Source of the DNA: Wansuia hejianensis
GTDB taxonomy: Bacteria > Bacillota > Clostridia > Lachnospirales > Lachnospiraceae
Length of the DNA stretch: 64,000 nucleotides
Direction: 5' to 3'
NCBI RefSeq assembly: GCF_014337215.1
Contig: NZ_CP060635.1
Coordinates: 1,191,501 to 1,255,500 of the forward strand
Shown here one piece after another: positions 43,177 to 52,046 of this stretch (its first letter is position 1; each line of letters begins with the position of its first letter). The notes under the pieces are model-generated. The model was given only the letters and a program-made list of their open reading frames with translations, had not been told where the DNA came from and did no database searches. The position numbers and the translations under genes are program-made.

Positions 43177-44979
43177 ATGAAATCTTTTTCAAAAATAAAG
43201 CAGAAATACTCTGATTTGTCTTTTCCCAAAAAGCTTTCCCTTTCCATGATCCTAATCACCTGTCTAATAGCCGTTTACTTGACAATTTTTGCGTTTTTTT
43301 CCGCTGCCTATTTATTCCAGCAGTTCTCCACGGAGCTTGCAGATTCCTATGCCTCCAATATCTGTAGACAGCTAGAAAATTATTTTTCAGATGTTACCCA
43401 GACAGCCACCAACATCATTCAGCTTTCTTCCCTCCGGGAATGCGGAAATATTGTGCTTCCGGAACAGGAGGCCTCCGTCACAGCTAAACTGCGTTCCGAC
43501 CTGCAGCCCCTGCTATTGTCCGCCAACGCAAACTATGGAATACATTTCTCGGTACTGAATGTCTACTTCAAAAATGGATATAATTACTCACATTATCAGG
43601 CTTCTCTGCCTTTTGAAGATTATTATGGCTGTGAAGCTTATTATACAGACGCAGGATATCTGGACGCCTCTTACCCGCATGCTCAATATACAGACATCCT
43701 GGTCAAAAATTCAGGCAGAAATACTCGTTATATCCTTCTGTATCTTCGGCCAATCTATTCTTCAGAAACCTATGAACAGGTTGGATTTCTGCTCTGCGGA
43801 ATTGATGAAACAGACTTCCTTTGCTACTACGACACGCTGGCTTCGGACGTGATGCTTTTGGAAAACGGCCATTATATCGTCTCACACAATGCAAAACGGG
43901 ATGACATTGGAACCAGCTATATTCCAGACAAAACTGAGTCCAAAGGTGATTATATCCTTCATCAGATCACACACACAAATCTGTCCCTGCTGATCCCCAA
44001 CAGCTATTATAGTGCCGTCGGAAAGAACCATATCCTTATGTTCAGTTTTTCCATGGTTCTGATTATTACCGTTGGAATTTTAATGGCAGTTATTTTTTCA
44101 CACAAATTTTCAAAAACATTATCTGATTCCGTCCTTGCTCTGCGCAATTTTATCATCCAGGTAACAAAAGGTGACATTAACGCCCGTTTTACCACCAGCG
44201 CAAAAGATGAAATAGCATTTCTGGGCAATCACATAAATGCCATGCTGGATCAAATACAGGCTTCTATCCGGCGTGAGGACGAACTGAAAAAGACAGGTGA
44301 ATTATTAGAACTTCGGCTGATGCAGTCTCAGATTAACCCACACCTGCTATATAACACGCTGGATTCCGCACTGTGGCTGATGGAAAGTGATCAGAAACCT
44401 CAGGTCCTGGACCTGCTGGCAAACTTGAGCAGCTTTTTCCGTCTCTCGCTGTCAAAGGGCTCTTTCCTGATCCCACTCAAAAATGAATGCCGCCTTCTGG
44501 AAAATTATATCGCCATTCAGCGTCTGGCCCATAACCGAAATATTCAGTTCCAAATTGTTTCATCCATAGCCTGGAGTGACATCCCTGTGATCAAATTCAC
44601 ATTGCAGCCCATCATTGAAAATAGTATTATCCATGGATTCTTTGGTTATGACTCGGCCAGAATTGAACTGTGGATTGATAGGGACGAAGCAGGAATAGTG
44701 ACTATTTCCGTCTATGATTACGGAATAGGTCTGCTGCCGGAAGACCTTGTATCCGTACAGGCCGGCCTGGAATGTTATCCGCCTCCCGACGGCATGAGAC
44801 ATTTTGGCCTGTACAATATTAATCGCCGAATCAAGAACTATTTCGGCGAGTCTTTTGGACTTACGATTGACAGCGAATTCGGCGAATATACGAAAGTTAC
44901 TTTGCGCTTTCCGGAGCTGCATCCGGACAAAGCATCGCCGAACAGCTCTGAAGAAAGGAGCGCTCTATGTATAAAGTAA
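43177..44979 (+). CDS. YesM-type sensor histidine kinase
   Basis: 600 residues. Membrane helices near 20-45 and 285-305 bracket an extracellular sensor domain of about 240 residues; a HAMP-like linker follows. The kinase core has RLMQSQINPHLLYNTLDSALWLM with the phospho-His near 388, and a C-terminal ATPase domain (LQPIIENSIIHGF, DYGIGLLPEDL, GLYNINRRIKNYFG). It senses an external sugar or its transport complex and phosphorylates the response regulator encoded in the next gene, which overlaps it by 13 bp. Confidence 0.93.
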   Translation: MKSFSKIKQKYSDLSFPKKLSLSMILITCLIAVYLTIFAFFSAAYLFQQFSTELADSYASNICRQLENYFSDVTQTATNIIQLSSLRECGNIVLPEQEASVTAKLRSDLQPLLLSANANYGIHFSVLNVYFKNGYNYSHYQASLPFEDYYGCEAYYTDAGYLDASYPHAQYTDILVKNSGRNTRYILLYLRPIYSSETYEQVGFLLCGIDETDFLCYYDTLASDVMLLENGHYIVSHNAKRDDIGTSYIPDKTESKGDYILHQITHTNLSLLIPNSYYSAVGKNHILMFSFSMVLIITVGILMAVIFSHKFSKTLSDSVLALRNFIIQVTKGDINARFTTSAKDEIAFLGNHINAMLDQIQASIRREDELKKTGELLELRLMQSQINPHLLYNTLDSALWLMESDQKPQVLDLLANLSSFFRLSLSKGSFLIPLKNECRLLENYIAIQRLAHNRNIQFQIVSSIAWSDIPVIKFTLQPIIENSIIHGFFGYDSARIELWIDRDEAGIVTISVYDYGIGLLPEDLVSVQAGLECYPPPDGMRHFGLYNINRRIKNYFGESFGLTIDSEFGEYTKVTLRFPELHPDKASPNSSEERSALCIK

Positions 44980-46301
44980 TGATTATTGACGATGAACCGA
45001 CCATCCGAGAACGGCTAAAAAATATTATCAACTGGAAAGAACTTTCTCTGGCTTTTTCCTGTGAAGCTGGAGACAGTAATACAGCCAGAGAACTTTTTTT
45101 CCTGCACCGCCCATCTATTGTAATTACAGATATCAACATTCCTCTCATTTCCGGCCTGGAACTGTGCAGAGAATTTGCCCAGGTCTATCCGGATACGCGT
45201 TTTATAGTAATCACCGGATACAACGATTTTGAATACGTGAAATCTTCCGTTGCTCTGGGGGCAGTGGACCTGATATCCAAGCCAATTATGAAAGATGAGA
45301 TCAACCAGAGCCTCCGGAAAGCGACTGACTATTTCCGTTCACTGTTCCAGACACAGGAAAAAATGCAGGCTCTGAAAAAAGTGCTGCGTGAAAACCAGTC
45401 TCTTCTTCTGGACCGCCATATTTCACGCCTGTTTTATTCTCCCCAGGCGGCTTCGGCTCAGAGCATACTGTCCTCTCTTGAGAAACTGGGCCTGGATATT
45501 CAGGGCCGCCATTATTTTGTCCTGATCCTCAGCCCGGACTGGAACACCTTTCCCGCTGATTTCGACCGTGACTTGATACTGTCCTCCATCCAGAACATCG
45601 GCGACGACTTCATGGATAATGGGCGCTACCACCATTATGCATTTTGCGACAGCCATTTCAACCTTAATTACCTGATCAGCTGGAACCTTTCCCCCTCCAA
45701 CGATCATCTGGAGCAGCTTTCCAACAATATCCGTGACCGGATCTGGCTTTATTACCACGCTTCCATACACGGCGGGATCAGTCTGTCCACCCGCAGCCTG
45801 TCGGAAATCCACACGCTATGGATACAGGCATGGAATTCTTGTAAATACAGCTATCAAATGGACGATTATCCTATCCTTAATTACCAGAACCTAAAACAGC
45901 TGCCCCACCGGCTGAAGAATCCGCTCACTTCTTTTACTCCGGAATCAGAACGAAAACCAGGCGCCACTCAGACTGTGCGCCAGAACCGCCTTATTGCTTC
46001 AGCAAAGCACTATATTCAGGAACATCTGTCTGACCAGAATCTGGGCCTCTCTGCTGTTAGCGAAAAAATTGGTCTGTCTTCCATCTATTTCTGTAATCTT
46101 TTTCACAAAGAAGTGGGAATCAGTTTCAATGAATATCTGAATAATGAACGGATAAAAAAAGCCCGGCAGCTTCTGGCTGATCCTTCTCTGAAAATCTATG
46201 AAGTCAGCTATGCTGTGGGCTATGGTAATCCAAAGTATTTTAATTTTATATTTAAAAAGCTGGTAAAGCTCACTCCCTCCGAATACAGGAAAACTCTATA
46301 G
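44967..46301 (+). CDS. YesN-type AraC-family response regulator
   Basis: 444 residues. Receiver domain at 1-120 (MYKVMIIDDEPTIRERLKN, phospho-Asp in IVITDINIPL near 55, Lys in ISKPIMKDEI). A middle linker region follows, then two AraC helix-turn-helix motifs in the last ~100 residues (NLGLSAVSEKIGLSSIYFCNLFHKEVG and KIYEVSYAVGYGNPKYFNFIFKK). Expected to activate the divergent opp-rhamnosidase operon when phosphorylated. The 3' end overlaps the convergent ydcF-like gene by 6 bp. Confidence 0.93.
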   Translation: MYKVMIIDDEPTIRERLKNIINWKELSLAFSCEAGDSNTARELFFLHRPSIVITDINIPLISGLELCREFAQVYPDTRFIVITGYNDFEYVKSSVALGAVDLISKPIMKDEINQSLRKATDYFRSLFQTQEKMQALKKVLRENQSLLLDRHISRLFYSPQAASAQSILSSLEKLGLDIQGRHYFVLILSPDWNTFPADFDRDLILSSIQNIGDDFMDNGRYHHYAFCDSHFNLNYLISWNLSPSNDHLEQLSNNIRDRIWLYYHASIHGGISLSTRSLSEIHTLWIQAWNSCKYSYQMDDYPILNYQNLKQLPHRLKNPLTSFTPESERKPGATQTVRQNRLIASAKHYIQEHLSDQNLGLSAVSEKIGLSSIYFCNLFHKEVGISFNEYLNNERIKKARQLLADPSLKIYEVSYAVGYGNPKYFNFIFKKLVKLTPSEYRKTL

Positions 46302-47045
46302 TTTCCTTTTGGCCGCATCAAGCGCGATGCTGAAAAACTCTCTTACCATATAGTGTGGAAGCAGTATGCTCCTGAAAGGGGCCGCAATACCGCAGACTTC
46401 CTTCCCAACTTGTTTTTCAGCAATCCGCACAGCGCGGAACACATGAAAATTGTTTGTTACAATCCCTACCGATGCATCGTCATCTGGAATCAGCCGGAAA
46501 CTGTTCACGATGTTTTCCACCGTATCTCTGGACTGATCCTCCGTCAGAATCCGTTCCTCTTCTATTCCAAGCTTCACCAGCTCATTCCGCATGCAATCGG
46601 CCTCGCTGATCTCTTCCCCTCGTCCCTGCCCTCCAGACACGATGGCGACAGTCTCCGGATTCTCATGCAGGTAATCTGCCGCCGTCTCAATCCGGTGCCT
46701 CAACGCACGGGTCGGCCTAGTTCCCCGGACGCCTGCACCGAGCACAATCATATAATCCAGCCCTGTTTTTCCTTTGGCGCCCATCCCGCTGATGATCAAT
46801 CCCTCAACAAAGACAAAACACGTCAAAAGGACAGCCAGGCAGACTAACCCCCCTTTTTTCAGTCCCGCCGGAATCGGTATGCGCCCAAAACGCAGTTCAA
46901 GCCCAGCCAGAATCAGACAGAAAATCCCCGCAACCAGCCAGATAAACAGAACAGACAGGTGAAATCCGCCATATTTCCCACACAGCAAATAATAAAGTAA
47001 AAATACAATCCCCAGAACCAGAAATATCATAAGCTTTCTCTTCAT
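46296..47045 (-). CDS. YdcF/SanA-like (DUF218) membrane protein
   Basis: 249 residues. Three N-terminal hydrophobic segments, then the DUF218 domain: YMIVLGAGVRGTRPTRALRHRIETAADYLHENPETVAIVSGGQGRGEEISEADCM and GIEEERILTEDQSRDTVENIVNS. Relatives (ElyC, SanA, YdcF) affect envelope integrity or lipid-carrier metabolism; the precise reaction is unknown. Confidence 0.88.
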   Translation of the reverse strand: MKRKLMIFLVLGIVFLLYYLLCGKYGGFHLSVLFIWLVAGIFCLILAGLELRFGRIPIPAGLKKGGLVCLAVLLTCFVFVEGLIISGMGAKGKTGLDYMIVLGAGVRGTRPTRALRHRIETAADYLHENPETVAIVSGGQGRGEEISEADCMRNELVKLGIEEERILTEDQSRDTVENIVNSFRLIPDDDASVGIVTNNFHVFRAVRIAEKQVGKEVCGIAAPFRSILLPHYMVREFFSIALDAAKRKL

Positions 47046-47090
47046 TAAAATCCCCTCTTGTTTTAACTATCATACCTCATTATTTGGGAA

Positions 47091-47119
47091 TTGACAAAAT
47101 ATTTTTGCCGGAATATACT
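47091..47119 (+). promoter_or_regulatory. Promoter of the TPP riboswitch-thiT transcript
   Basis: TTGACA at 47091-47096, 17-bp spacer, TATACT at 47114-47119. Confidence 0.75.
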
Positions 47120-47144
47120 TTAACTACAGAAATATAAAACACAC

Positions 47145-47232
47145 GCTAGGGGAGCTATTGCTGAGAATGCGGCTGCAGTGCCGCTGACCCTCACCACTTG
47201 ACCCGGTTAATACCGGCGTAAGGAAGCAAATC
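47145..47232 (+). ncRNA. TPP (THI-box) riboswitch
   Basis: Core elements in order: GGGGAGC, GCTGAGA, ACCCTCACCACTTGA, CCCGGTTAATACCGGCGTAAGGAAGC. These match the consensus thiamine pyrophosphate aptamer, including the CUGAGA loop and the TAATACCGGCGTAAGGAA block. It is followed by a hairpin (47239-47262) that pairs CTCC with the GGAG of the thiT ribosome site, so TPP probably blocks translation of thiT. Confidence 0.95.
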
Positions 47233-47238
47233 AGAAGC

Positions 47239-47262
47239 CCCTCCTGCGTCCAGCAAAGGAGG
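47239..47262 (+). promoter_or_regulatory. Ribosome-binding-site sequestering hairpin
   Basis: CTCCTGC and GCAAAGGAG can pair, hiding the AAGGAGG that serves ATG 47270. The expression platform therefore looks translational. Confidence 0.65.
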
Positions 47263-47269
47263 ATTTTTT

Positions 47270-47971
47270 ATGTTAAAACACTTTGTCACCGAAGAGGGCG
47301 GCCTTACGGGAGCCGGGTATGGCCTCTTCATTGCCACCGCCGTCATCTGTCTCTTGATTGCCGTCGCAGTCGCCCGGCGCAATACGAAATCCAGTCCCAT
47401 TTCGCCGAAACGTCTGGCTTTCTGCGCCATGGGGATTGCCCTGGCCTTTATTACATCATATATCCGCTTTCTGAAGCTTCCCATGGGCGGCACTATTACG
47501 CTGTTTTCCATGCTTTTCATCGTGCTGGTTGGCTACTGGTATGGCGCGGGCACCGGGATTCTGGTAGGACTGGTCTACGGTATCCTGCAATTCATACAAG
47601 ACCCTTATTTCCTGACCTTTTTCCAGGTCTGCTGCGATTATCTGCTAGCTTTTGCAGCTTTGGGTGTGGCAGGTTTTTTCCGGAAACAGAAGCATGGCCT
47701 TGTAAAAGGTTACATCGCGGCGGTGCTCTGCCGCGGCGTATTCGCCTCTCTGGCCGGTTACCTCTACTGGATGGAATACATGCCTGAAGACTTCCCGAAG
47801 TCTCTGAGTGCTATCTATCCGGTCATATACAACTACAGCTATCTTCTGGTAGAAGGAATCCTGACCGTCATCCTGATTTCCATTCCCGCTGTCTCAAAAG
47901 CGCTGAATCAGGTGCGCCGGATTGCGTTGGACGAACCCAAGACATCTGCTTCCAGAAAACCAGCCGCGTAA
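47270..47971 (+). CDS. thiT: Thiamine ECF transporter substrate-binding subunit ThiT
   Basis: 233 residues, six membrane helices. KLPMGGTITLFSMLFIVLVGYWYGAGTGILVGLVYGILQF is the ThiT thiamine-binding region, with LSFMWSLPYL-like features near the C-terminus reduced. Works with the shared EcfAA'T module, which is not in the window. The TPP riboswitch directly upstream confirms the thiamine role. Followed by a GC-rich hairpin at 48094-48117. Confidence 0.93.
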   Translation: MLKHFVTEEGGLTGAGYGLFIATAVICLLIAVAVARRNTKSSPISPKRLAFCAMGIALAFITSYIRFLKLPMGGTITLFSMLFIVLVGYWYGAGTGILVGLVYGILQFIQDPYFLTFFQVCCDYLLAFAALGVAGFFRKQKHGLVKGYIAAVLCRGVFASLAGYLYWMEYMPEDFPKSLSAIYPVIYNYSYLLVEGILTVILISIPAVSKALNQVRRIALDEPKTSASRKPAA

Positions 47972-48093
47972 AGCTTCAGAACTGGCCTCGTTCCACAGTG
48001 AAGCATTTCTCCGCCATCGGCGATAAACCTGGGCCTGTCGGAGACGCAATATCCAAACGCAGGAAAATATACAGCAGTCACCTGACCCGATGC

Positions 48094-48117
48094 CTGTGCG
48101 GCTGCCAAGCCGCACAG
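48094..48117. terminator. GC-rich hairpin after thiT
   Basis: CTGTGCGGCT pairs with AGCCGCACAG around GCCA. It lacks a T-tract, so termination is uncertain. Confidence 0.5.
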
Positions 48118-48202
48118 ACCCACAGGGCAAAGTTCTGCCCTATCCGCCCTGTTGATTTAAAACTGTTTGCTGATTTTTCTTCCCTTCTGCCCTGGAATAT
48201 GA

Positions 48203-48208
48203 TATAAT
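48203..48208 (+). promoter_or_regulatory. -10 element of the tRNA-Val gene
   Basis: TATAAT 9 bp before the tRNA. No clear -35 at the usual distance. Confidence 0.55.
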
Positions 48209-48216
48209 ATGCTTAT

Positions 48217-48290
48217 GGAAGCATAGCTCAGCTGGGATGAGCGCTCGCCTGACTAGCGGGAGGTCAAGGGTTCGAGCCCCTTTGCTTCCA
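48217..48290 (+). tRNA. tRNA-Val (anticodon GAC)
   Basis: 74 nt cloverleaf: acceptor GGAAGCA/TGCTTCC, D-arm GCTC/GAGC, anticodon stem CTCGC/GCGGG with loop CTGACTA (anticodon GAC), T-arm AAGGG/CCCTT with TTCGAGC loop. Discriminator A; no encoded CCA. A T-run follows directly and probably ends transcription. Confidence 0.95.
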
Positions 48291-48667
48291 TTTTTTATGC
48301 CCTTCTGAATCACCAGTAAGTGTACCAACGGCTGAACAACACATCCGAATTCTTTCCCAACAATAGTCATATTCTTTATCTCCTTTAACTTCTCTGATAT
48401 ACTGACCATAAAAATGGGAGGTTTAACACCATGCCAAAAATTGACCTAACTGTCTCTGTACCGTTATCAATAATCGTCACTAACTGGATATCCGCAGACT
48501 ATGGATGCAGCAGAAACACCTTAAAATAAGTCTTTAATTAGGCGTTTTTTACTCCTCCAAAATTCCATATTCCTTAAGGAAATCATAAGGTTAGTACAAA
48601 GCTGTCGTAAGATTTCTCCTGTATACTGTTTATATCAAAAAGCATATACCATAAGGAGGAATTTATA
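48291..48667. other. Intergenic after tRNA-Val
   Basis: About 375 bp. A 32-codon plus-strand frame (48431-48529, MPKIDLTVSVPLS...) has GGGAGG nine bases ahead, and on the minus strand an ATG at 48370 follows AAAGGAG but the frame runs antisense through the tRNA. Neither is convincing as a gene. The strong AAGGAGG near 48655 belongs to the small protein at 48668. Confidence 0.4.
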
Positions 48668-48805
48668 ATGCAGATTTTAAGTTATATTGGCACACTCTTT
48701 TTCGTAGTTCTCATGCTTCCCATAAGCTTGATTCTCACAGCGGTAGAATCCCTGAAGGCTCTTCTTTACGCGCATACTCCCGCTTCGGAGAAACGGCGGG
48801 CATGA
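48668..48805 (+). CDS. 45-residue membrane protein coupled to a transglycosylase
   Basis: MQILSYIGTLFFVVLMLPISLILTAVESLKALLYAHTPASEKRRA (read in two parts): one hydrophobic helix (about 4-27) and a basic C-terminal tail. Ribosome site AAGGAGG with ideal spacing. Its TGA overlaps the ATG of the GT51 gene (ATGA), so the two are translationally coupled. I do not recognise the family; it may anchor or regulate the transglycosylase. Confidence 0.7.
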   Translation: MQILSYIGTLFFVVLMLPISLILTAVESLKALLYAHTPASEKRRA

Positions 48806-49536
48806 GCAAGAACGGTAAGCCGGCAGCCGGAAAACAGGCATTACGGTGGACTGGCCGGATTCTGCTAATTCTTCTGACTGTTCTCGCCCTTCTGGCCATC
48901 ATTTTTCTGAGCAGAGGTTATTCCCTGTATCAGAAAGCTGTCCAGCAGAAATCTCTGGCCGCCGCTGTGGAGGAAATACGGGATAAAGAAGACTACACTC
49001 CGCTTGCCGCGCTGCCCCAGACTTATCTGGATGCTGTGGTTTCAGCGGAAGACTGCCGCTTCTATCAGCATGAGGGAATCGACCTGATATCCATCGGGCG
49101 GGCTGCCATCCACGATATACAGACCCTCTCTCTCGAAGAGGGAGGGAGCACCATCACTCAGCAGCTCGCCAAGAACATATATTTTACGCAGGAAAAGGAT
49201 TTCTCCCGGAAGTTTGCAGAAATGTTTCTCGCTTTTGATCTGGAACGTAATTACAGTAAGAACGAGATTTTAGAACTCTATGTGAACACAATCTATTTCG
49301 GAGACGGCTATTACAGTGTCAAAGAGGCCAGCCAGGGCTATTTCGGAAAATTCCCTTCAGAAATGAATCAACAGGAATGTACGCTGCTGGCCGGCATTCC
49401 CAATGCCCCCTCTGTCTATGCCCCCACTAAAAACCCTGACCTGGCGGCCCAGCGCCAGAGACAAGTGCTCGATAAAATGGTTGACAACGGCAAACTGACA
49501 GAACAGGAGGCTGAGGATCTTCTGATTCAGGTTTAA
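48802..49536 (+). CDS. mtgA: Monofunctional peptidoglycan transglycosylase (GT51)
   Basis: 244 residues. One N-terminal membrane helix (about 18-38) then a GT51 domain: VSAEDCRFYQHEGIDLISIGRA with the catalytic Glu, EGGSTITQQLAKNIYF, FAEMFLAFDLERNYSKNEILELYVNTIYFG. It polymerises lipid II glycan strands. No transpeptidase domain. The start overlaps the small membrane protein stop. Confidence 0.92.
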   Translation: MSKNGKPAAGKQALRWTGRILLILLTVLALLAIIFLSRGYSLYQKAVQQKSLAAAVEEIRDKEDYTPLAALPQTYLDAVVSAEDCRFYQHEGIDLISIGRAAIHDIQTLSLEEGGSTITQQLAKNIYFTQEKDFSRKFAEMFLAFDLERNYSKNEILELYVNTIYFGDGYYSVKEASQGYFGKFPSEMNQQECTLLAGIPNAPSVYAPTKNPDLAAQRQRQVLDKMVDNGKLTEQEAEDLLIQV

Positions 49537-49544
49537 CCCTGCTC

Positions 49545-50261
49545 TCATTCAGATTTTAACATTCTCAGCAGCAACCCGCAGATCACAGCCGCTGCCGCCA
49601 GAATTGCAGCCAGAGGCCACAGATTCCCGGGATGGAACACACGGTCTGACATCATCTGGTAGCCCCATGCTGCGGGAAGCAGTTTTCCGGCATATGTCAG
49701 AGTCTCCGGCAACAACTCTGCCGGGAACATGATGCCCGACAGCATGATGGACGGAAGGAATAACAGCTGAGAAAACATAGTCAGCTTTGCCTGGCTCTTT
49801 ACCAGAAGCCCCAAAACACTTCCTACACTCAGCGATACGGCGATGAATACCGCCAGGGAGCCAAAATATGAGGGCAGATTCGCCGGAAGCTCTGCATGAA
49901 ACAGAACAGGGGCTGTTAAGTATATAATACCGCTCATGATCAGCAGATGGATAAACGCTGACAGAAATACTGAGACAAGGCCGAGATACAGCGGCACCCC
50001 ATTAGCTTTATACATCTTCCTGATATCGCTCCCGTATATTTCTGCCAGGGAGGGCGGCAAGCCTATCATCGCCCCCATCGATACGCCCATCACAGTCATA
50101 GACTGTATGAGCGTATTTTTTGCCTCCGGGTTGACAGATGTAAAGATCCCACCCATTACGGCAAAAAATAAGAGCGGAACCACATAGCAGGTAATCAATA
50201 GTGATTTACTGCGTATATCCAGTTTCCACTGCAGCCCCACCCCATACAAAAATGCCTTCAA
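49545..50261 (-). CDS. ABC-2 type permease
   Basis: 238 residues with six membrane segments; ABC-2 pattern VVPLLFFAVMGGIF and FSQLLFLPSIMLSGIMFPAELLPETL. Forms an exporter with the ATPase of the overlapping upstream gene. Substrate unknown, drugs or lipids likely. Its start overlaps the ATPase stop by 4 bp (ATGA). Confidence 0.9.
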   Translation of the reverse strand: MKAFLYGVGLQWKLDIRSKSLLITCYVVPLLFFAVMGGIFTSVNPEAKNTLIQSMTVMGVSMGAMIGLPPSLAEIYGSDIRKMYKANGVPLYLGLVSVFLSAFIHLLIMSGIIYLTAPVLFHAELPANLPSYFGSLAVFIAVSLSVGSVLGLLVKSQAKLTMFSQLLFLPSIMLSGIMFPAELLPETLTYAGKLLPAAWGYQMMSDRVFHPGNLWPLAAILAAAAVICGLLLRMLKSE

Positions 50262-51073
50262 TCTCCATTCCCCCTCGCTATCTCAATAAAATGCTGTTCC
50301 AGTGATCCTCTGTCTATTTTAATGTCCAGTACGGTAATTCCTCTCGCCTTATAATCTTCCAGCAGAGCCAGAAGGGTATCGCCGATATCGTCCGATTTAA
50401 CTTTCTCCTCTCCCTGCTCCGTTCTGATCTGAAGTGTATATCGCTTTCCCACCTTCGCGCCCAGTTCTTCTACTGTCCCCCAAAAGACGATTTTTCCGTC
50501 ATTCAGGATTGCGATCCGATCACACAGGCTCTCCACCTCCGCCATGTCATGGCTGGCCAGCAGGATTGTTTTCCCCTGCGCTTTCAGCCTCCGTATCTGG
50601 CCATGAAGAGATAGCCTCCCTTCCACATCCAGACCGGCTGTCGGTTCATCCAGGAACACAATATCCGGATTGCTGATCAGAGCCAGCGCCAGGTGCAGCC
50701 TCCTTTTCTGTCCGGTTGAAAGTTCTGCATACTGCCTTTTCGTAAAATCATGGATTCCGAGTGCCTCCAGCATGGCACCGTCAATATGGGCCTTATTCCA
50801 TCCAGCGAATAACCGCACCGCTTCCATTGGCCGGATATAAGACGGAAGAGAGGCTGACTGGAGCTGAATCCCCATCTTTCCATCTACCTCTATCCTTCCC
50901 CCTTCATATTTACGCAGACCTTCAATGCATTCCAGGGCCGTAGTTTTCCCCGCGCCATTGACTCCGAGAAGAGCAAATATTTCCCCTTTCGGAATATGGA
51001 AGGTCAGCCCTTTCAGGACTGTATGGCCGCCATAACTTTTCACCAGCCCGTCTACCTGTATTGCATGTTTCAT
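50258..51073 (-). CDS. ABC-2 transporter ATPase
   Basis: 271 residues. Walker A LLGVNGAGKTTALECI, signature ELSTGQKRRLHLALAL, Walker B IVFLDEPTAGLDVEG, H-loop ASHDMAEVESLCDRI. Drug-export type with a C-terminal extension. Starts 4 bp inside the MerR gene stop. Confidence 0.93.
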   Translation of the reverse strand: MKHAIQVDGLVKSYGGHTVLKGLTFHIPKGEIFALLGVNGAGKTTALECIEGLRKYEGGRIEVDGKMGIQLQSASLPSYIRPMEAVRLFAGWNKAHIDGAMLEALGIHDFTKRQYAELSTGQKRRLHLALALISNPDIVFLDEPTAGLDVEGRLSLHGQIRRLKAQGKTILLASHDMAEVESLCDRIAILNDGKIVFWGTVEELGAKVGKRYTLQIRTEQGEEKVKSDDIGDTLLALLEDYKARGITVLDIKIDRGSLEQHFIEIARGNGD

Positions 51074-51873
51074 TCTGCCCCCTCCCCAAACGGATGATAG
51101 CCGATTTTTTCAAAATAAGCTCCCAGTGCCGTTCCAATAAAAAAATTCGCCTCTGCCTGCCTCTGTTGCCCTCCATCCTCCATACCGTTGAAATTCTCCG
51201 TCTTCATGAGCCTGGACACAATGCGAAGGTCACCCCCTGTGAATTCCATGATCATATCCCAGAATTCTTTTGCAAAGTTCTGTCCTCTTTCACTGTCCGG
51301 CAGCACACCTTCCTCCTGGAGTCTTGCCGCTTCCGTTAGCAGACGGGTGGATCTATCCATCATCGTCCGGCCGCTGTCCTGGTCAAAACGCTCATGCAGA
51401 TATTCCAGCGTCTCATCATCAAAATGTTTAATCATCCAGTAAAACTCATTTTTCATCTCGAGATTCACAATAATATCCGCATATTTACTGAAATCCACTT
51501 CCTGTATCTGCAAAACCTCCTCACGCAGCATTTCCAGCGCCCTGAGAGATTCCGACAGATTCCTCACCTTTTCTCTTACAGCAGCGGCCTGTTCCTCAAG
51601 CGCGGCTGCTACTGCTTCCGGAGAATCTAGTGCCGTCAGACGATTTTTAATATGATCCAAAGAAAAACCCAGACGCTTCAGAGACAGGATCTGATGGAGC
51701 TTAATCACATCTCTATCCGTATAGAGCCTTCTCCCGCCCTCACTCTCGGCCGCAGGGGAAAGCAGCCCTTCTCTGTCATAGTATTGAAGAGTACGGACTG
51801 TGACGCCCATTTTCCCTGCTACCTCGCCCACAGTCATATATCCTTCTGGTATTGCCCTTTTTTTATTTGCCAT
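51070..51873 (-). CDS. MerR-family transcriptional regulator
   Basis: 267 residues. N-terminal helix-turn-helix YMTVGEVAGKMGVTVRTLQYYDREGLLSP, coiled coil near 75-135, then a C-terminal effector region similar in build to TipA/BmrR-type sensors. First gene of the ABC-2 exporter operon, probably sensing a compound that the exporter removes. ATG 51873 follows AGAGGTGAT. Eleven residues upstream another ATG is unlikely. Confidence 0.9.
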   Translation of the reverse strand: MANKKRAIPEGYMTVGEVAGKMGVTVRTLQYYDREGLLSPAAESEGGRRLYTDRDVIKLHQILSLKRLGFSLDHIKNRLTALDSPEAVAAALEEQAAAVREKVRNLSESLRALEMLREEVLQIQEVDFSKYADIIVNLEMKNEFYWMIKHFDDETLEYLHERFDQDSGRTMMDRSTRLLTEAARLQEEGVLPDSERGQNFAKEFWDMIMEFTGGDLRIVSRLMKTENFNGMEDGGQQRQAEANFFIGTALGAYFEKIGYHPFGEGAE

Positions 51874-52046
51874 CCTAATCACCTCTTTTACATTATAGCT
51901 CATTACCTTACGTCACAAGCAACCCCTTTCCAATATTTCCCCACAGGAGGGCGGGGCCTTTTGCCATATTTCGATTTCATTGTGTACTTTTTGACAAAAA
52001 TCTGTTATGATATGAGTGGGTTAAAACATTTGAGGAGGATTTCAAC

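Noticed and set aside
48140..48409. Minus-strand frame of 89 codons with AAAGGAG before an internal ATG (48370)
   Set aside because: It reads through the antisense of tRNA-Val; the GARTLDLPLV stretch is the usual artefact of that.
48431..48529. 32-codon plus-strand frame with GGGAGG ahead
   Set aside because: No recognisable pattern and no partner gene; mentioned only as intergenic content.
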